Below, piece after piece: positions 1-11,817 of a DNA stretch of 64,000 nt. Each line of letters starts with the position of its first letter. Positions within the stretch are counted from its first letter, which is position 1. Origin of the DNA: Phialocephala subalpina (lineage: Eukaryota > Ascomycota > Leotiomycetes > Helotiales > Mollisiaceae); contig FJOG01000001.1 in NCBI GenBank assembly GCA_900073065.1, positions 3,362,090 through 3,426,089 on the forward strand, read 5' to 3'. The notes beneath the pieces were generated by a model. It was not told the origin of the DNA, did no database searches, and saw nothing but the letters and a program-made list of their open reading frames with translations. A program made the translations under genes and the position numbers.

Positions 1-1198
1 AAGAAGTCTTGGGCTGTCCAATTCCCCTCGGCGATCTTTGGATTCTGATATCCAGTTCGACAAAAGTCTTCTAACGCTGTCTCATAATTCTTCTTCGCAT
101 CATCAAACTTAGTCTCGCATGCAGTAAAGTTTTTCTCTGTCTCAAGGGGCACAGGTTTATTGTCGTCCTTGTAATCAGATCTTTTATTCCCCCACTTAGT
201 CAATTCCTTCTTTGCTGCAAGTGTTGTGCTTTCAAGTTCGTTCAAAGTATCGTCTATTAACATATCAGTTATTGTAATAGGAGAATGATATCAGAGAGTA
301 GACAGACTCGTCGGTCGCTTCCCCGCACCTGTCCAACCAGCCTTCCAACCCCCACCACCACCATTCACAAGGTTTGGCACATCCAGAATGTTGTGCTTCC
401 AGATTGAACGGGCGCCAATGATGAGATCGTACATCGGATGCTCCGAGACTAGGAAGCGCATATCTCGGAACACCCTGGTGCTGTTGTTGTGGTACCATGT
501 CAAGTAGATCGCTCCGTCAGGGATGAGTTTGTGGCCCGTAATCCCCGCGCCTCCATCCTCCTCTTCTTTTGTCAGCTTGTGGAAGTCCGTCTTGGTGTAG
601 CCAAGTACATCGACGACAAAGGCTTTGGATACAATGTTGCCTTGCAGGTTACCAGTGTCGATGGTACATTTGGCTTCTTTTGGTATCAAATGCCGATACT
701 CGTCCTGTTCTCTTGAAAGAACGTAGACCGGTAAAATCCATGGAGAACGATCAAAACCCATCTGAGGTTGCGGTCAGTGATCACAGTATACTTTCATCGG
801 CTGCCTATTTTCACGAACCTCACAATTTCCAGGCTCTGCTCGTTCTTCCGAAGCAGTTGCTCGAGGCTTCGGTCGCCTGCTGATACAGAAAACTGCCAAC
901 AGGTGATCAAGCCGGTTCCACTCCTCTATGTTCGAGTTTGTGTCATATGGAACATCAATCTTCGGTTCCAAGTCTGCATCATCACCAAGCAGTGTGATTC
1001 GAGAGCTGCTAGATCGCATCGAGGGTTTAACGGACGCAGACCGGTAAGACATGGAGAATTTGGTCATCGTTTTCGTCAAGGGAGGGCTATTCGGATCGCA
1101 TTCCGAGACTAAGAGGTCAGCCAAGCAATTCCAGAAACAGCCTCGGGCGAGTGAGAAACAATGAACTAACCATTAATAATAGCTGGTAGACCAGCCAT
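1..1198 (-). CDS. Retropepsin-like aspartic protease-fold protein, C-terminus off the left edge
   Basis: Four exons on the minus strand: 1198-1171, 1108-819, 761-329 and 253 to beyond position 1; phases agree at each junction. The short first exon gives a 9-residue start (MAGLPAIIN). Around residue 141 the protein has a DTG triad (CTIDTGN) and around residue 220 a hydrophobic-hydrophobic-Gly motif (LIIGAR), the two hallmarks of a retropepsin fold. Exon 4 is rich in Lys, Glu and Asp and looks coiled-coil. No reverse transcriptase or integrase is visible nearby, so this is probably a host gene or a domesticated domain rather than a live retroelement. Proteolytic activity is inferred from the motif pair only. 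The usual DTGA has Asn at the fourth position. The stop codon lies outside the window. Confidence 0.6.
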
Positions 1199-3385
1199 TT
1201 TTATTCGCACTTTAGATATGAGTACTCTGCACTGATTTGAACACTTCTGTTGCAATGTCGATCGATTGAAGACGAGGCTGCCGCTAGAAATAGTCTCCGC
1301 AGCAATGATGCGATGCGCCTATCTATAACCTTACAACAGGATGTGTCGCCTTGTCGCGGAGCCTCGCCCACACCTCAATCAAATATGAGACGGGACAAAA
1401 GGGCGGCTATAAGCAGCCAAAGAAGTTCTCCGAATCGAGATCTCTAGGACAGATCTTCACAGAATTGGCTCGCGGGCTCTTGTGGTGGACACCTGGGGTT
1501 ACACCACCAGCAAGGGTCGTTGACAAGGCAGAAGATGCACCCACCACCGACGCTCTTTTCGGTCAGCCCGACCCGTTACTCTCCGTATATGGAAACGTTC
1601 TTTCCTTTTTTCCCCAGGGAGTTGTGAATTGTCTCGCGACGAGTTGCAGAGATCTGGTCCTGCTGATTGAGGTTGCGCGGCAGAGGATAAGGAGTCGTGG
1701 TTGTTCAGCTCGTGACCTTGTGATATACCACGTCGACGCTGTCAGCGGTGTGGTGTGATGAGGTTCTCTCCAATCCAATGATGACTCTTGTCCGGCCGAG
1801 ACAGGGGTTCAGCCCGTCTCTCTGAGGAAGCCTTGCGTACAATATTATCGAAGTTGCTCTGGACCTTCTCTTCATATAAGGTCATGATAGCCAGTCTCTC
1901 CTGCAGAAATTTTTGTCCCATGTTGGCAGAGAATGTCCTGACCTGCACTCGTTGATTCGTGGTTGGTAGGGCGAGGGCCGACTCGCGGGCCGCAGGAAAT
2001 CCGCAACTCGAATGTCGCCACGAGAGGCCAGCGACGGGCGGCTGTGTTTCTTTCGAGCGGTCTTAGCAGCATATTGTGTTTTCAAAACTCGAGTGAGTTC
2101 AGTTGGTCGCGCTTTTGCGAGGTGGAAGTGCTTGTTTCGTATATCGGAGTTCGTTCTTTATTTCCCGGGTTTTCCATCATCCAGCCTTACATATATTTGA
2201 ATGGGGAACGCAAGGCAACCATTCTATGAGGCTCGGATTCTGACAGTTGCAGCCAAGCTAAGCCTCTCACCGAACAAACCCTCCACCATGCTGGCTGCAG
2301 AGTGCAGCAGGATGATGCAGGATGGTTACTACGGGCGTCGCTGCCAACGCACCACCTCCCTTCGATTACTGCCAATTTGAATTTGCACTTCCATGATATC
2401 CGATCTGAGTTTTCGTGCTTTGCGGCTCCTAGTATTGATTCTATTTCAATTCTGTGTTTTCTCTGCCTAGAGAGCTTTGATATATTATGCATCTACAAGA
2501 CATGGCTTCAGAACTGACCACCAGGCAGAGTCAAAAGCTCTGTAGACAAAATCTCCCTAGATAGAAGCCCCCTTTGCTCTGCAGTCTTCGATCCGATCTA
2601 TGAGCATCATTGGACCGACTGGACAAATCAGATACTTGTCCCACCACATCCAGCATACACCAAATGAGAGTAGCATTGCTCCTCTGCACGTTTTATTCGC
2701 CGTATAGGTATCAGCTGGTGAGAGATGATTCCTTGGTTGAAGAGCAATTATGTTCGTAATCAGCAGGATGGAAACATCATGAGAGGAGAGAAAGTGTCTT
2801 GGTCTCGGGTGCTTCCATGCTTCTATCTCGAGCGGAAGCTTTCTTACTTCGATCAGAAGTTTTGCGGTGAGGAAGCCTTGCCACTTCATCGACGGACGTT
2901 CGGTGAATAGCGTGAATACCAGAGTGTTCATCTTGCCAGTGAAGGGGGCGATACTGGCTCTTTGCCGGCGGTGCCAGCCAGTCGATGATGTGAGCATCGC
3001 CCCAACGTTTTCAGGCGAATAATAAAGAGGGATGCACATGCAGTATGCAGTCAAAATTTCTTTACCTGTATACAGCCACATTCTCTATCGCCTGATTTGA
3101 CCCCCACCTATACTCGTCCCGCTCTATTTAGAAGCTGATTTTAATGCAAGGCTGGAATTTCAAGGAATCTTCGATGCACGTCGCTCTATTGAGCAGCAGG
3201 AAGCTCCTCTGCGCGGATAACGGCCTCACTTTCCTGTGTACAACACACCATACAATGACATCTACCCCGCTACTACTGCCATAGCCCCGCTCGGCCCAGC
3301 AGTTTCAGACAAAAGGAAAAGTCCAGCAGCGCTTCAAGACAGGGCAAGTCAGAAATTCCTGCTTCGCCACCCGTCAGGGAATTGA
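1199..3385. other. Gene-poor stretch with only weak ORFs
   Basis: Open frames at 1351-1758 (+), 2187-2492 (-) and 2557-3081 (-, 174 codons) show no family motif, no convincing splice partners and mixed composition. The plus-strand frame 1351-1758 opens at a TTG, not an ATG. I see no gene here that I would defend. The stretch also holds the upstream region of the DUF6594 gene that starts at 3386. Confidence 0.4.
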
Positions 3386-4722
3386 ATGAAACCACTTCCG
3401 AAGTATTTGAGACGAGAATGCCGATGGATATCTGAATCCAACTTCAGTCAGTCAGCAATGGAGAAGTTGATGAACAGAGGTGTGCCCAGAACCCCTATTA
3501 ATATGGATGTGCAAAACTCGGATCTCGCCATGTCCTCCTCTGCCGTTGCCGACGATGTCACAAAGCCCGTGTCTGGATGGCCTCGACTAGCTAAGATCAT
3601 CACGGAAAAGCCCGACCTTGAGTCTTTCCCAACTTTCAAGGACCTCGGCATAAAATCTTTGCTTTATTATCAAGCCGAGCTCATTTATCTACGGAAACAG
3701 TTACACAAAGCCGAATGGGACGACTATCGTCTATCACAGGAGGGCGATAGCGAGAATGAATATGCAGAAAATTTACATCGATTTATCTCAGCCCACGAAC
3801 GAGCACTTAAAAATAACAAAGAACCACCGCCACAATGGATATATATTGATAGGATCCGTACTGTTCTAGAAAAGTATCGTAAGTTGGATTCGAACATTCC
3901 ACCGTCAACATGACTGACGTAAACTGTTTCAAAGATGCCGCACTTTTGCAATTCTCGGACGTCACGGCACTTAGGAAAGCGGACAATTGTAACATCAACA
4001 GTCTAAGGACCTTCGTGAGAGATTGCTGTCCCAACGGTCTCAGCTCAACCGGCTCCGAAACCTGGGGGAATATCGCTGACACATCGTCAACGACGAAATC
4101 ACTGCCAAGGCTGACCCTGGGGCTCTTGACCGGCTTCTTCGTGCCTCCAGACCGTGAGCGCGAGGAAATCGACGAAGTATTCCAGGAGCATCTCATTGTA
4201 CCTCACAAGGACTACAAGCCAGATGGCTTGACTCAGTGGGTGAAGCAGAGCTTCATTCCCTTCTTCGACCATATTTACGAACATTACCTTTATCCTATCT
4301 TGAAGTGCATTCTATCCATCTGGAACTATATTGTCAAACTTTGGCATAAATGGTTGCGCCCTGTCCCACAACAAAAACCTGATCCGGAGAACAAGGGTTC
4401 ATCGGTTCCATCCTCACGCGGTTCAAGCACCACCGCAGGCGTGTCGCATATTGCATCGCACAATTCCGACAAGTCGACGAAAACTCTAACGAAAAACCTC
4501 AGCCAGTACTCAGGATTATGTATCGAGCGAATCGCTTCCGTAATCACGACAGTTGTGGCCTGTCTTCTTCCTGTCGTCGCCATCACCATTCTCGCTAGGG
4601 TCCATGAAATGGGCTTGATTCTTGGTCTCATTGCAGTTTTCACTGCTGTCTTTGCTGTTGGATTGGTGCTTCTCTCATCTTCTAGTTCGCGGGTGGAAAT
4701 CTTTACTGCTACTGCTGCGTAA
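3386..4722 (+). CDS. DUF6594-family membrane protein (paralog 1)
   Basis: Exon 1 is 3386-3878. A 56-bp intron (GTAAGT donor, CTGAC branch, AAAG acceptor) ends at 3934, and exon 2 starts at 3935. The N-terminal block has the DUF6594 pattern: GWPRLAKII, then PDLESFPTF, then LLYYQAELIYLRKQL. The C-terminus has two hydrophobic helices with a short loop and the family ending VEIFTATAA. The family is widespread in filamentous fungi with no known function; a membrane location is inferred from the helices. A clean donor (GC|GTAAGT at 4719) sits exactly where relatives continue with a last short strand (Y-A-V-L-V-V-like), so the true end may lie in a further exon. A phase-compatible acceptor at about 5288 would add roughly 24 residues across an unusually long 570-bp intron. 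An alternative start is Met at 3458. Confidence 0.7.
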
Positions 4723-5690
4723 GTCCCTTCTCATCCCCCCTCTATCGCTGTCCCTGCTTTCTCTTGAACAAACTCCAAATGCTCCTTGAAGACAAGCGCT
4801 GATATTAAGAACACAGTTTCTCGGCCGTCATGGTGGTTTTTGTGCAAAACCAAATTAGTCCGAATAATTGAGCGGGGAATGGGAGGATTCTTGAATGAGT
4901 GGGGAGTTGGAAAATGGGATGGAGTACTCGATACCTGGTGGCAAGGACGGCGAAAGGGACGGTTTACGGCCTTAATCTTTGACGACTTTATGAGTTATGA
5001 GCCATATGATGTAGTTAATGATGAACGACTTCCTTTTCCTCTTCATGCGTTCTTATCCATCCAAAGGCAAGCGATCTTCTCCAAGAAATATACAATGTCT
5101 ATTGCTTATCATTGGCAATTTAAAGATAATTTAAAAGCAATTACGAATGCTCAATCTGTCCTTTTTTTCTTAAGTCCATTGATATTGTTTTTGGTAGAAG
5201 GGGCATGCTTCTTCTTCACTATCCCCTGCTCGATAAGACTTTGCCGATGCTGGCGGTAGTGCTCCGGGGTAAGCTTGGTGTTCAAAGGCCTCGCAACTCC
5301 TATGCCGTTGCTGTCACCGAGCTGCAGAGGAGGAAGTGCGTAGTAGTAATCAGTGGTTAAGCAAAGGACTTGACAACAAGATGATGAAGAATGGCGACAG
5401 TACAGCTAGGGTATTTCGGAGGCGCAGAGGCGATATAGGGTTGGAAGGTTTGGGGTAAAAAAAATAAAAAAAAAAAGGGCAAGTATTTTAAGGATAGGAA
5501 ATCCAGATCACGCGGAATGTCTCTGAATAGTAAAGAATAATGTCGTTGCTACTGGCTGAGCGGAAAGTACCAGCCATGACTATATCGGCGGACATGGTGA
5601 GATCTTTGGTTTGGATGAAACAAGGCAGCGCTTTTTTGAGGTCCTGGTGGTCCTATGATAAAGTATAGCGGAGATCATCTATTCTCCACC
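4723..5690. other. Region after DUF6594 gene, with one unassigned ORF
   Basis: An open frame of 157 codons at 4786-5259 (+) is rich in aromatic residues and has a hydrophobic stretch near its end. It resembles no family I know. It may simply be intron or 3' untranslated sequence of the DUF6594 gene. An A-run lies at about 5457-5477. Nothing else was recognised. Confidence 0.35.
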
Positions 5691-6661
5691 TGGTAGATTC
5701 TAAGGCGGGAGATCTTCGGTGGTGGACGAAGCGAGCGCACTTGCGCCCCTTTGTGGATCCCTAGGTTAAGACAATCGTCGCATAAAACAGAGACCAAACC
5801 CGCTGAATTCGGCGGCCATCGCACTTGAACATTGCGTTTAACTGTAAATTTGCGTGTATTGCGATGTTCGAATCTGGTACGCACGACCTTCATCCAGATC
5901 AGCTTAAAAAAGTCATGGCAATGGCGTCTGGCAATTCGATCTTTGTTGCTGAAGCACTACTTCAAGATCCATCCAAGCAAGATCGATCTGACCTTCCGAG
6001 TTTCACTGGCATTCGCCGGATCCTGGGAACCCTAGACCGGCCGGGGATTGTAATGCTAGTTCCGCCACAAGCCCCCAGAGTTCGAGAGCCTGGTCTTCGG
6101 AGCTGGAAATTCGTCCACCAGGCAGCGTTCGATGGATATTTGAAAGATTCCTTTCAGCAGACATCTCTTCACCTGACGTTCACCGAGTACAAAATCCCAC
6201 TAGCTGTTGCCCCGGGAGCGGTTGATGCCGAGGTTTTAATCCTCGAAGCCCTCATCCCTGTCCATGATGGTCGGACTTGGGTTGGGGACCTCGATATTCT
6301 GGGAAGCTTAGCTAGCAAATCTTTAAGACATCTGGCTGCGTGCCAGTGTATAAAGGGCCCTGAACCGGAAATCTTTGGCCGCTTGTTGGCTAAAACACTT
6401 GGTCCCCAATTAAAGTCCATGACTAATTGGGAAGAATTCCTATGTTGCAAGGAAAATTTGATGCGCACTGAAATTGGTGTGATGCGATGTTCTAATAACT
6501 GGATCGCTCGGCTGCCAGCTGCCAGCCTCTCAGGAGGGAAACGCTATTGCTCATTACTCATTCCATCGTGTAGTATGTGCTCAAATTGTAGTGAAGGATT
6601 GGTCTCAGGGCAGTTATGGATAAAGGGATCAGGCGAGAATTTCGACTTTCTTATTATATAG
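5690..6661 (+). pseudogene. Decayed conserved fungal protein with three in-frame stops
   Basis: From about 5823 to 6661 there is a continuous frame that starts at TTG or, with ATG, at MFESGTHDL. It has the look of a fungal hypothetical family I have seen repeatedly (MFESGTHDL, then MAMASGNSIFVAEALL, then GIVMLVPP), function unknown. The same frame continues upstream with sequence that also fits that family (WWTKRAHLRPFVDP, then RDQTR and IRRPSHLN), but it is interrupted by TAG at 5762, TAA at 5783 and TGA at 5804. No splice sites remove all three. I therefore read this as a gene whose 5' half has decayed while the 3' part is still open. A truncated protein starting at the internal Met is possible. 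Family recognition is from memory. Confidence 0.55.
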
Positions 6662-7404
6662 GACATTATTATTTCGAAAGTTAATCGCAATGAAGGCATT
6701 AAGATACTTGAATCTTTATAGATCACTCTTATAAGTGTGCTACTATTGGGATCAAACAATTACCTTATCTATCGAGGCTTATGCCCAAAACACGCTCCTC
6801 AAAGGTTCGGCCCTTGAGAAGCTCTTATCACTTTCCTTCTAGCCACTAAAACTTTTAGCTAGTGGTAATTGTAGCCGAGGAGCCCAGATATGCTCCCTCC
6901 ACAGCTTACCAGGCTTTAGGGACGCCAAAACGAGCCCCTCCGGGTACTAGAATGGCTCTTTGCTACGTTCTCGGGCTTACTTAGCGTGCGTGCTTAGGAA
7001 TACTCACCCACGGCTTAAGTTTTCTCACCCATGGCTCAGGCTAAAGCAGCAGCAGCTCAGGGCCAGAGACGTAAATGGAAAATGCCCTGAGAACATTCCA
7101 GTGTGGTACTACCTGTTCCCGTTTCTGCCATACATTCAACTCAGTGTACCGGTATTTCAATTATCGAGTAGATACTCGAAGGAACAGACTTTCTTTCATA
7201 GCAATTCAAATATTATAATTTCTTTCTGGTGTTTATGTTAGTCATCCTAGAGTGTATTGAGTCGCATGGTATCAGACTGGTGCCTTTCCTGTGAATCAAG
7301 AATTCCCAGACGAGTCAAACCTCCAGCTCGAGTATAAAGACCTGCACAACTTCTCGCAACGGCTCAGCTCAAGAACAGGGAATCACGGCATCTCATCGTT
7401 CATA
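6662..7404. other. Intergenic
   Basis: No credible gene. The only longer frame (6960-7241, +) has no recognisable features. The downstream end carries the TATA box of the first BTB gene. Confidence 0.5.
7333..7338 (+). promoter_or_regulatory. TATA box of BTB gene 1
   Basis: TATAAA about 70 bp upstream of the ATG at 7405, a plausible core promoter position. The next BTB gene has a similarly placed TATA box. Confidence 0.5.
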
Positions 7405-8467
7405 ATGACTTACAGTACTCCACACCGTTCAGTTGTTGTGCTCACTAGCCCCGGGGATGGTCAAGACCACAACTCAGAAAGTGGCCCATTAATCGACAAG
7501 ACAAAGATACCTTCTTCGCTAGAGCCACACTTCAGGTCCGTCGTTCTCAAGCTCGCTTTACCCCTCCTAAATTATACTGAATCACAACAGCCATCCAGAC
7601 AAGGTCGTCAAGTTCATCATCGGCACAGGAGAAAATAAGAAGACTTTCATTGTCCATCAAGACGTCGCCTACAAAGTTCCAATATTCTACTCTGCCTTAA
7701 ACGCCGAGAGTGAAAACCCCTTCCACGAAAGCGAAAAGCAAGAATATACACTCGAGGATATACAAGAGCAAGTATTTGGCCTATTTGTACAGTTTCTGTA
7801 CCGCGGTTCATGCCAAGTCATCCAACTCAAACCCTACTGGGCAGCATGGTCGGAAGACAATGAACTAGCCGACTCCATCGCCCGAGAGGAGAACCTGAAC
7901 CTCGTCGAATTATGGATCCTCGGCGATCGACTATGTTATGCATCTATCCAAGAGTGGGTCCTGGCCACAGCAGCGTCTCTCATCGACGTGAAATGTGATT
8001 TGATGTTTGATCTCCTTGAACGAGCTTACAACAATGCCATCGACAACAGCGATCTCCGTCAGTTTGCTATCGAGCAGGCTGCCAGCAAGCTGACAATTGG
8101 AGAGATCAAATCCGCGCGAGGGAAGCTTTCGAATGACTTGCTGTTGGACCTCACACTGCTTGAGCTTAACAAGCGCGACAATGAGGATGCCAAGGCTGAG
8201 ACGAAATCATTCGCATCGTTTGTCCCATCATTTCGATCAGGGCCACTACCTTCCCAGGCGCCACAATCACGAGCTCCATCGATCCGATCAAATCAGCCAG
8301 GACGTTTAAGAAGACCAAGCTCATTACATGACGAAAGGTCAACTTGGAGTATCGATAGTCCTCACCCGGAATCGAGTAATAATCGTCCTGCCTCCGGTGT
8401 TATGAACACGGTGGGAACAGCACTTAGGCGTATGAAGTCAAAATCAAAGACCATTTTCAGGCGATGA
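7405..8467 (+). CDS. BTB/POZ domain protein 1
   Basis: Exons are 7405-7535 and 7591-8467 (335 aa). The 55-bp intron joins in phase to give PHFSHPDKVVKFIIG. The BTB fold runs from about residue 45 to 150: the first strand VVKFIIGTG, then FIVHQDVAYKVPIFYSAL (the H-K-x-x-L-like segment that seeds dimerisation), then FGLFVQFLYRG. After it comes LVELWILGDRLCY, typical of small fungal BTB proteins. The C-terminal 90 residues are Ser/Arg/Pro-rich and probably disordered, ending in a basic tail. BTB proteins usually dimerise and often bind Cullin-3; no second domain shows the target. ATG at 7405 was chosen because the longer frame opens with GTG. Confidence 0.8.
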
Positions 8468-8975
8468 TGATGATGAAGACTACCAGATCGGGAAGACCTT
8501 CTTAGGTCGGAGAGTCAGAGGAAACCACGTATCATGTATCTACCCGTGCGAGATGTTGGTGTTTGCCATTGAGATGTTAGAATCATTCAACATGTATGCA
8601 ATACATGAATACAACATGTCAAGAGTCTATGGATTTCCAACAAATACAAGTAGATATAAATTAGAAACCATTCATAGAAGCTCTGATTAACATGGGTTGG
8701 AGACCATTGATCCTTCATGTGTGAATGTCTACATTGACGATTTGAGCAATTGCCCTTTCCCAAGTCTAGATTACACTCACTCCATGCTCCAATTTGAGTC
8801 TTTGGACTCATCACTTCATTCACGTCGGCATGCTTGCCAATCCCAAGTCAGCTGTACTCTGCCCCGCGAAGTATAAAAGGACTTTCTTCCTAAGCTTTAG
8901 ACTGGAATCCCTCTTCCATATCTGCAACGTCGAGTTACAGCAAAACATCTTTCCAAAACTCACCAACCTAACATC
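8468..8975. other. Intergenic between BTB genes 1 and 2
   Basis: No gene recognised. Contains the promoter of BTB gene 2. Confidence 0.5.
8872..8878 (+). promoter_or_regulatory. TATA box of BTB gene 2
   Basis: TATAAAA about 100 bp upstream of the ATG at 8976. Confidence 0.5.
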
Positions 8976-9861
8976 ATGTCGCAAGAACCAGTCGTTGAGA
9001 TCAATAGTGTTGAGAAGGGAGAGGCTAAGGTGGAGAACTCCCAGGACACTCCTTCGGTAGACAAATCAAAGCTACCACAAGAATTTCAACTCCAATTCCT
9101 CAAGTACGTATCCTTATTCTGTCTTTGCTCTTTAAAATCATCTGCCCATCGGGTTGTCAACTTGGAGAAACTCGCCAAGATGACTGACTTCTTTCAGAGA
9201 GCCAGACGCTTTCGTCAAATTCTTCATCGGCAAGGAGGAGAAGACTTTTACGGTGCACCGTGAAATTGCGTGCAAAGTCCCAGTCTTCGCAAAGGCCTTT
9301 GAGAGCGAGTTCATCGAGGGACAGATGCAAACATATCGGCTTGATAACGTCTGTGAGAATCTCTTCCGTTTGCTCATGCATTTCTTGTACCGAGACGATC
9401 TCCCAGCTATGCAGCTGAAGAAAGGATGGAAAGAATGGTCTGAAGATAACGACTTGGCAACCTCTCTTGCAAAGGAAGAAGACAGAAACCTGGTTGATCT
9501 CTGGATTCTTGGGGACCGTCTTTGCTACCCGCCGATACAGGACTGCACTCTCAAGACCATGAAATCGATGCTTGATGATGACGGCTGGTATTATTCTACC
9601 CTCGAGTATGTTCACACCTCGACAACCAAAGGCAGCAGGCTACGAGAATGGTATTTCGAACAGGCCAGCTCAGACTATTCTGTGAAGGAAATCTTACTAT
9701 TGCGAGGGGATATACCTGATGAGATACTCCTAGACCTGGTCACATATCCCGCCGAGAACGTCGAAGAGAAGGGCAAAGGTGGAGAGTATAGCGATTATGA
9801 GGGGAGCATCACTTTATCAAATTTCCTTTCAGATGATGACCGATCACGATGTTCATGGTAG
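8976..9861 (+). CDS. BTB/POZ domain protein 2
   Basis: Exons 8976-9103 and 9198-9861 (263 aa), with a 94-bp intron at the same position as in BTB gene 1. The BTB core starts at about residue 43: PDAFVKFFIGKEEKTFTVH, then KVPVFAKAFESEFIEGQ, then FRLLMHFLYRDD, followed by VDLWILGDRLCY. Gene structure, intron position and order of motifs match BTB gene 1, so the two are tandem relatives. The C-terminus is acidic (Asp/Glu/Ser), unlike the basic tail of gene 1. The sequence just past its stop codon is repeated near 12.59 kb (see the segmental duplication). Substrate-adaptor function is inferred from the family. Confidence 0.8.
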
Positions 9862-10224
9862 TGGTGACGAGGATTAGTAATAGTTGATGTATGCAACAGC
9901 GAGAGCTTACTTCTACTCATCATGATCACGAATAGTGAAAAGATTGCGTGACTATATGAGCACCGATATGAGGAAATTGAGCCTAAATACCAATTTAGTC
10001 GGCCCAGGATGAGTGCTTTATGCCGGCTTCTATGTGCATTCTCGGGAAATTAAAGCAAAAAAAGCCATTTCTAGTACCTCAATGAGGTGCTAGCACCGTG
10101 ATCTCGTGTGGAAAGAAGGTTCACCTTCAAATTTTTGTGCATTTCTGATAAGTACACCTCGTGAAAATCGAAGTGAAGTCAACGACCGCTACCTCACCAA
10201 GTAAAAATCCTCCCAGAACACAAT
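9862..10224. other. Intergenic, first copy of a duplicated segment
   Basis: No gene. This sequence is recognisably similar to 12590-12850, sharing for example the stretches tagttgatgtatg, cagcgagagctta and ggtgctagcaccgtga. Confidence 0.6.
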
Positions 10225-11050
10225 TCAACGCACCAAATGAGACCCTAGCTCCCACTGGCTTCCATCCCACGCTTTCAAGGTATAGGCATAACACATTTCT
10301 TCATCGATAACATCTCCTGCCCGATCCAACATAAAAGCCCCAAATTCGATCAGCATCTTCTGAGGGAATCGTGCCCATGCCCTTTTGAAAGATGCCTGGT
10401 TATGGTATGTGGCCACAGAAAGGATGCAGAATCTGCGCAATGCGCTGTTTTTGGCGGTATGCTCGTAGACGTACTTGAAGATCCGAGTCCGAGCGCTGAG
10501 CCGCTGAGCCGCAATATTCGACATATAGTCAATGACTAGATTCTGCAGAGTAGGAAGGCAGAACTTGTCGGCTAGAACCCATGTCTCAGCTAGAGCTTGG
10601 TCTTCAGCGAACACGATGTCCCATTCTGCATCGGTTAAAGACTTTCCGCTTTCCAATTCAGCCTGGAAAATCTCTTTCCATGAGTTTTCAAGTTGGACGA
10701 CTTCTAACTTGTCGGAGTAGAGTCATTGTACAAGAAAGCGGAAAGCGGCTTTAGTGGTATCTTCGATCTTAAATGTCTGTGTTTGGCCCTCGGTGAAGTT
10801 GCTGGAAAAGGCTGCCGCAAACACCTCGGACTTATTGAAGACTGGCTCCTTATGCACGAGAAACGTGGTAGAGTTATCAGAAGGTCCAATGACAAATGTC
10901 ACAAGTGCTGTCGGGTCTCTGGACATTGTAAGCGCAATTCATTAAAGTGGAGAGAACGACTTACGAGAAGGTAGGCTTGTCTTTTTGATGCTTCTTTCGA
11001 GGAGCCATTTCGACGGCGATGCGCTTTCTCTTTAGCTCATTGTCCGTCAT
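10225..11050 (-). pseudogene. BTB/POZ gene 3, interrupted by TGA at a conserved Trp
   Basis: Exon 1 is 11050-10965 and exon 2 is 10918-10225. Exon 1 encodes a basic, NLS-like start (LKRKR, PRKKHQKDK). The BTB core follows: DPTALVTFVIG, FLVHKEPVFNKSEVFAAAFS, AFRFLVQ. At 10725-10723 the frame has TGA where its neighbour paralog has TGG (Trp of VQWLYSDKLEV). The frame then continues open with no other lesion: LYSDKLEVVQLE, WVLADKFCLPTLQNLV. No intron can remove the stop. Read literally, the product ends inside the BTB fold. A very recent nonsense allele, a sequencing error or readthrough are the options. The BTB gene at 12996-13815 is its intact duplicate. Confidence 0.8.
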
Positions 11051-11817
11051 GGTGTTGTTTGGTATTACGCCTAGAAGCGCGATTGAGTTATACCTGGTGG
11101 TAGGGGACTCTGGCAGGCGCAAGATAAAGTTCTCGAAAGGTAGGTGGCAGGATGAGCAAGCTTTGAAGTAGCGTGCTAGGTGTCTATGCGCGCGAGCTTC
11201 TGCAAGGTATGTGCTCTGCCGCAGTTAGGCAGGGAATGGATCTCTCGGGTTTTTTGCGATGTCGTGGAGATGCGGTTCGTGAAGAAAAGTTTGGGGAGGT
11301 CAATAACCACAACATATGCATGCGCAATAAGATGCAAAGGCTTAGCGCGTTCTTAGAGCCGATAATTTTATTTTAAGAGGTGAATTGTCTCTGTCAGGAA
11401 ACCACTGGTTGAACAATTCATACATTATGATAGTCATATGTCATAACCTGTGTTGAAGTTCTTGCATCGTCTTCGCTCCTGGCTCGGTCACCGGCAAGGA
11501 TTACACCCGGCACCAACGTCCACAAAGCTTACACAGAGCAAATCCTTCCCAGTTTGACCCTTCGCCAGTCTCGACCTCAATCCTGTGTGGTTTACTACTA
11601 CATGAGAGAGGACTTCATCAAAACATGGGAGTGTCCGGTCATGATTCTGACCCCTGTTTAAGCGAGACGCGCCAAGACAAACATCAAGATTCTGAAGGCC
11701 TTTCAACCGCTTGGTCTCGAGAAATAAAATGTGATTCAACGTTTGAAATTCTCAGGGCGCAAGTTCTACTCATTGCTGAGAGGTGTCCTAGATTGAATGC
11801 GGGAATTACCGACTCAT

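Noticed and set aside
2557..3081. 174-codon minus-strand ORF
   Set aside because: No start context, homology pattern or splice structure; composition unlike neighbouring genes.
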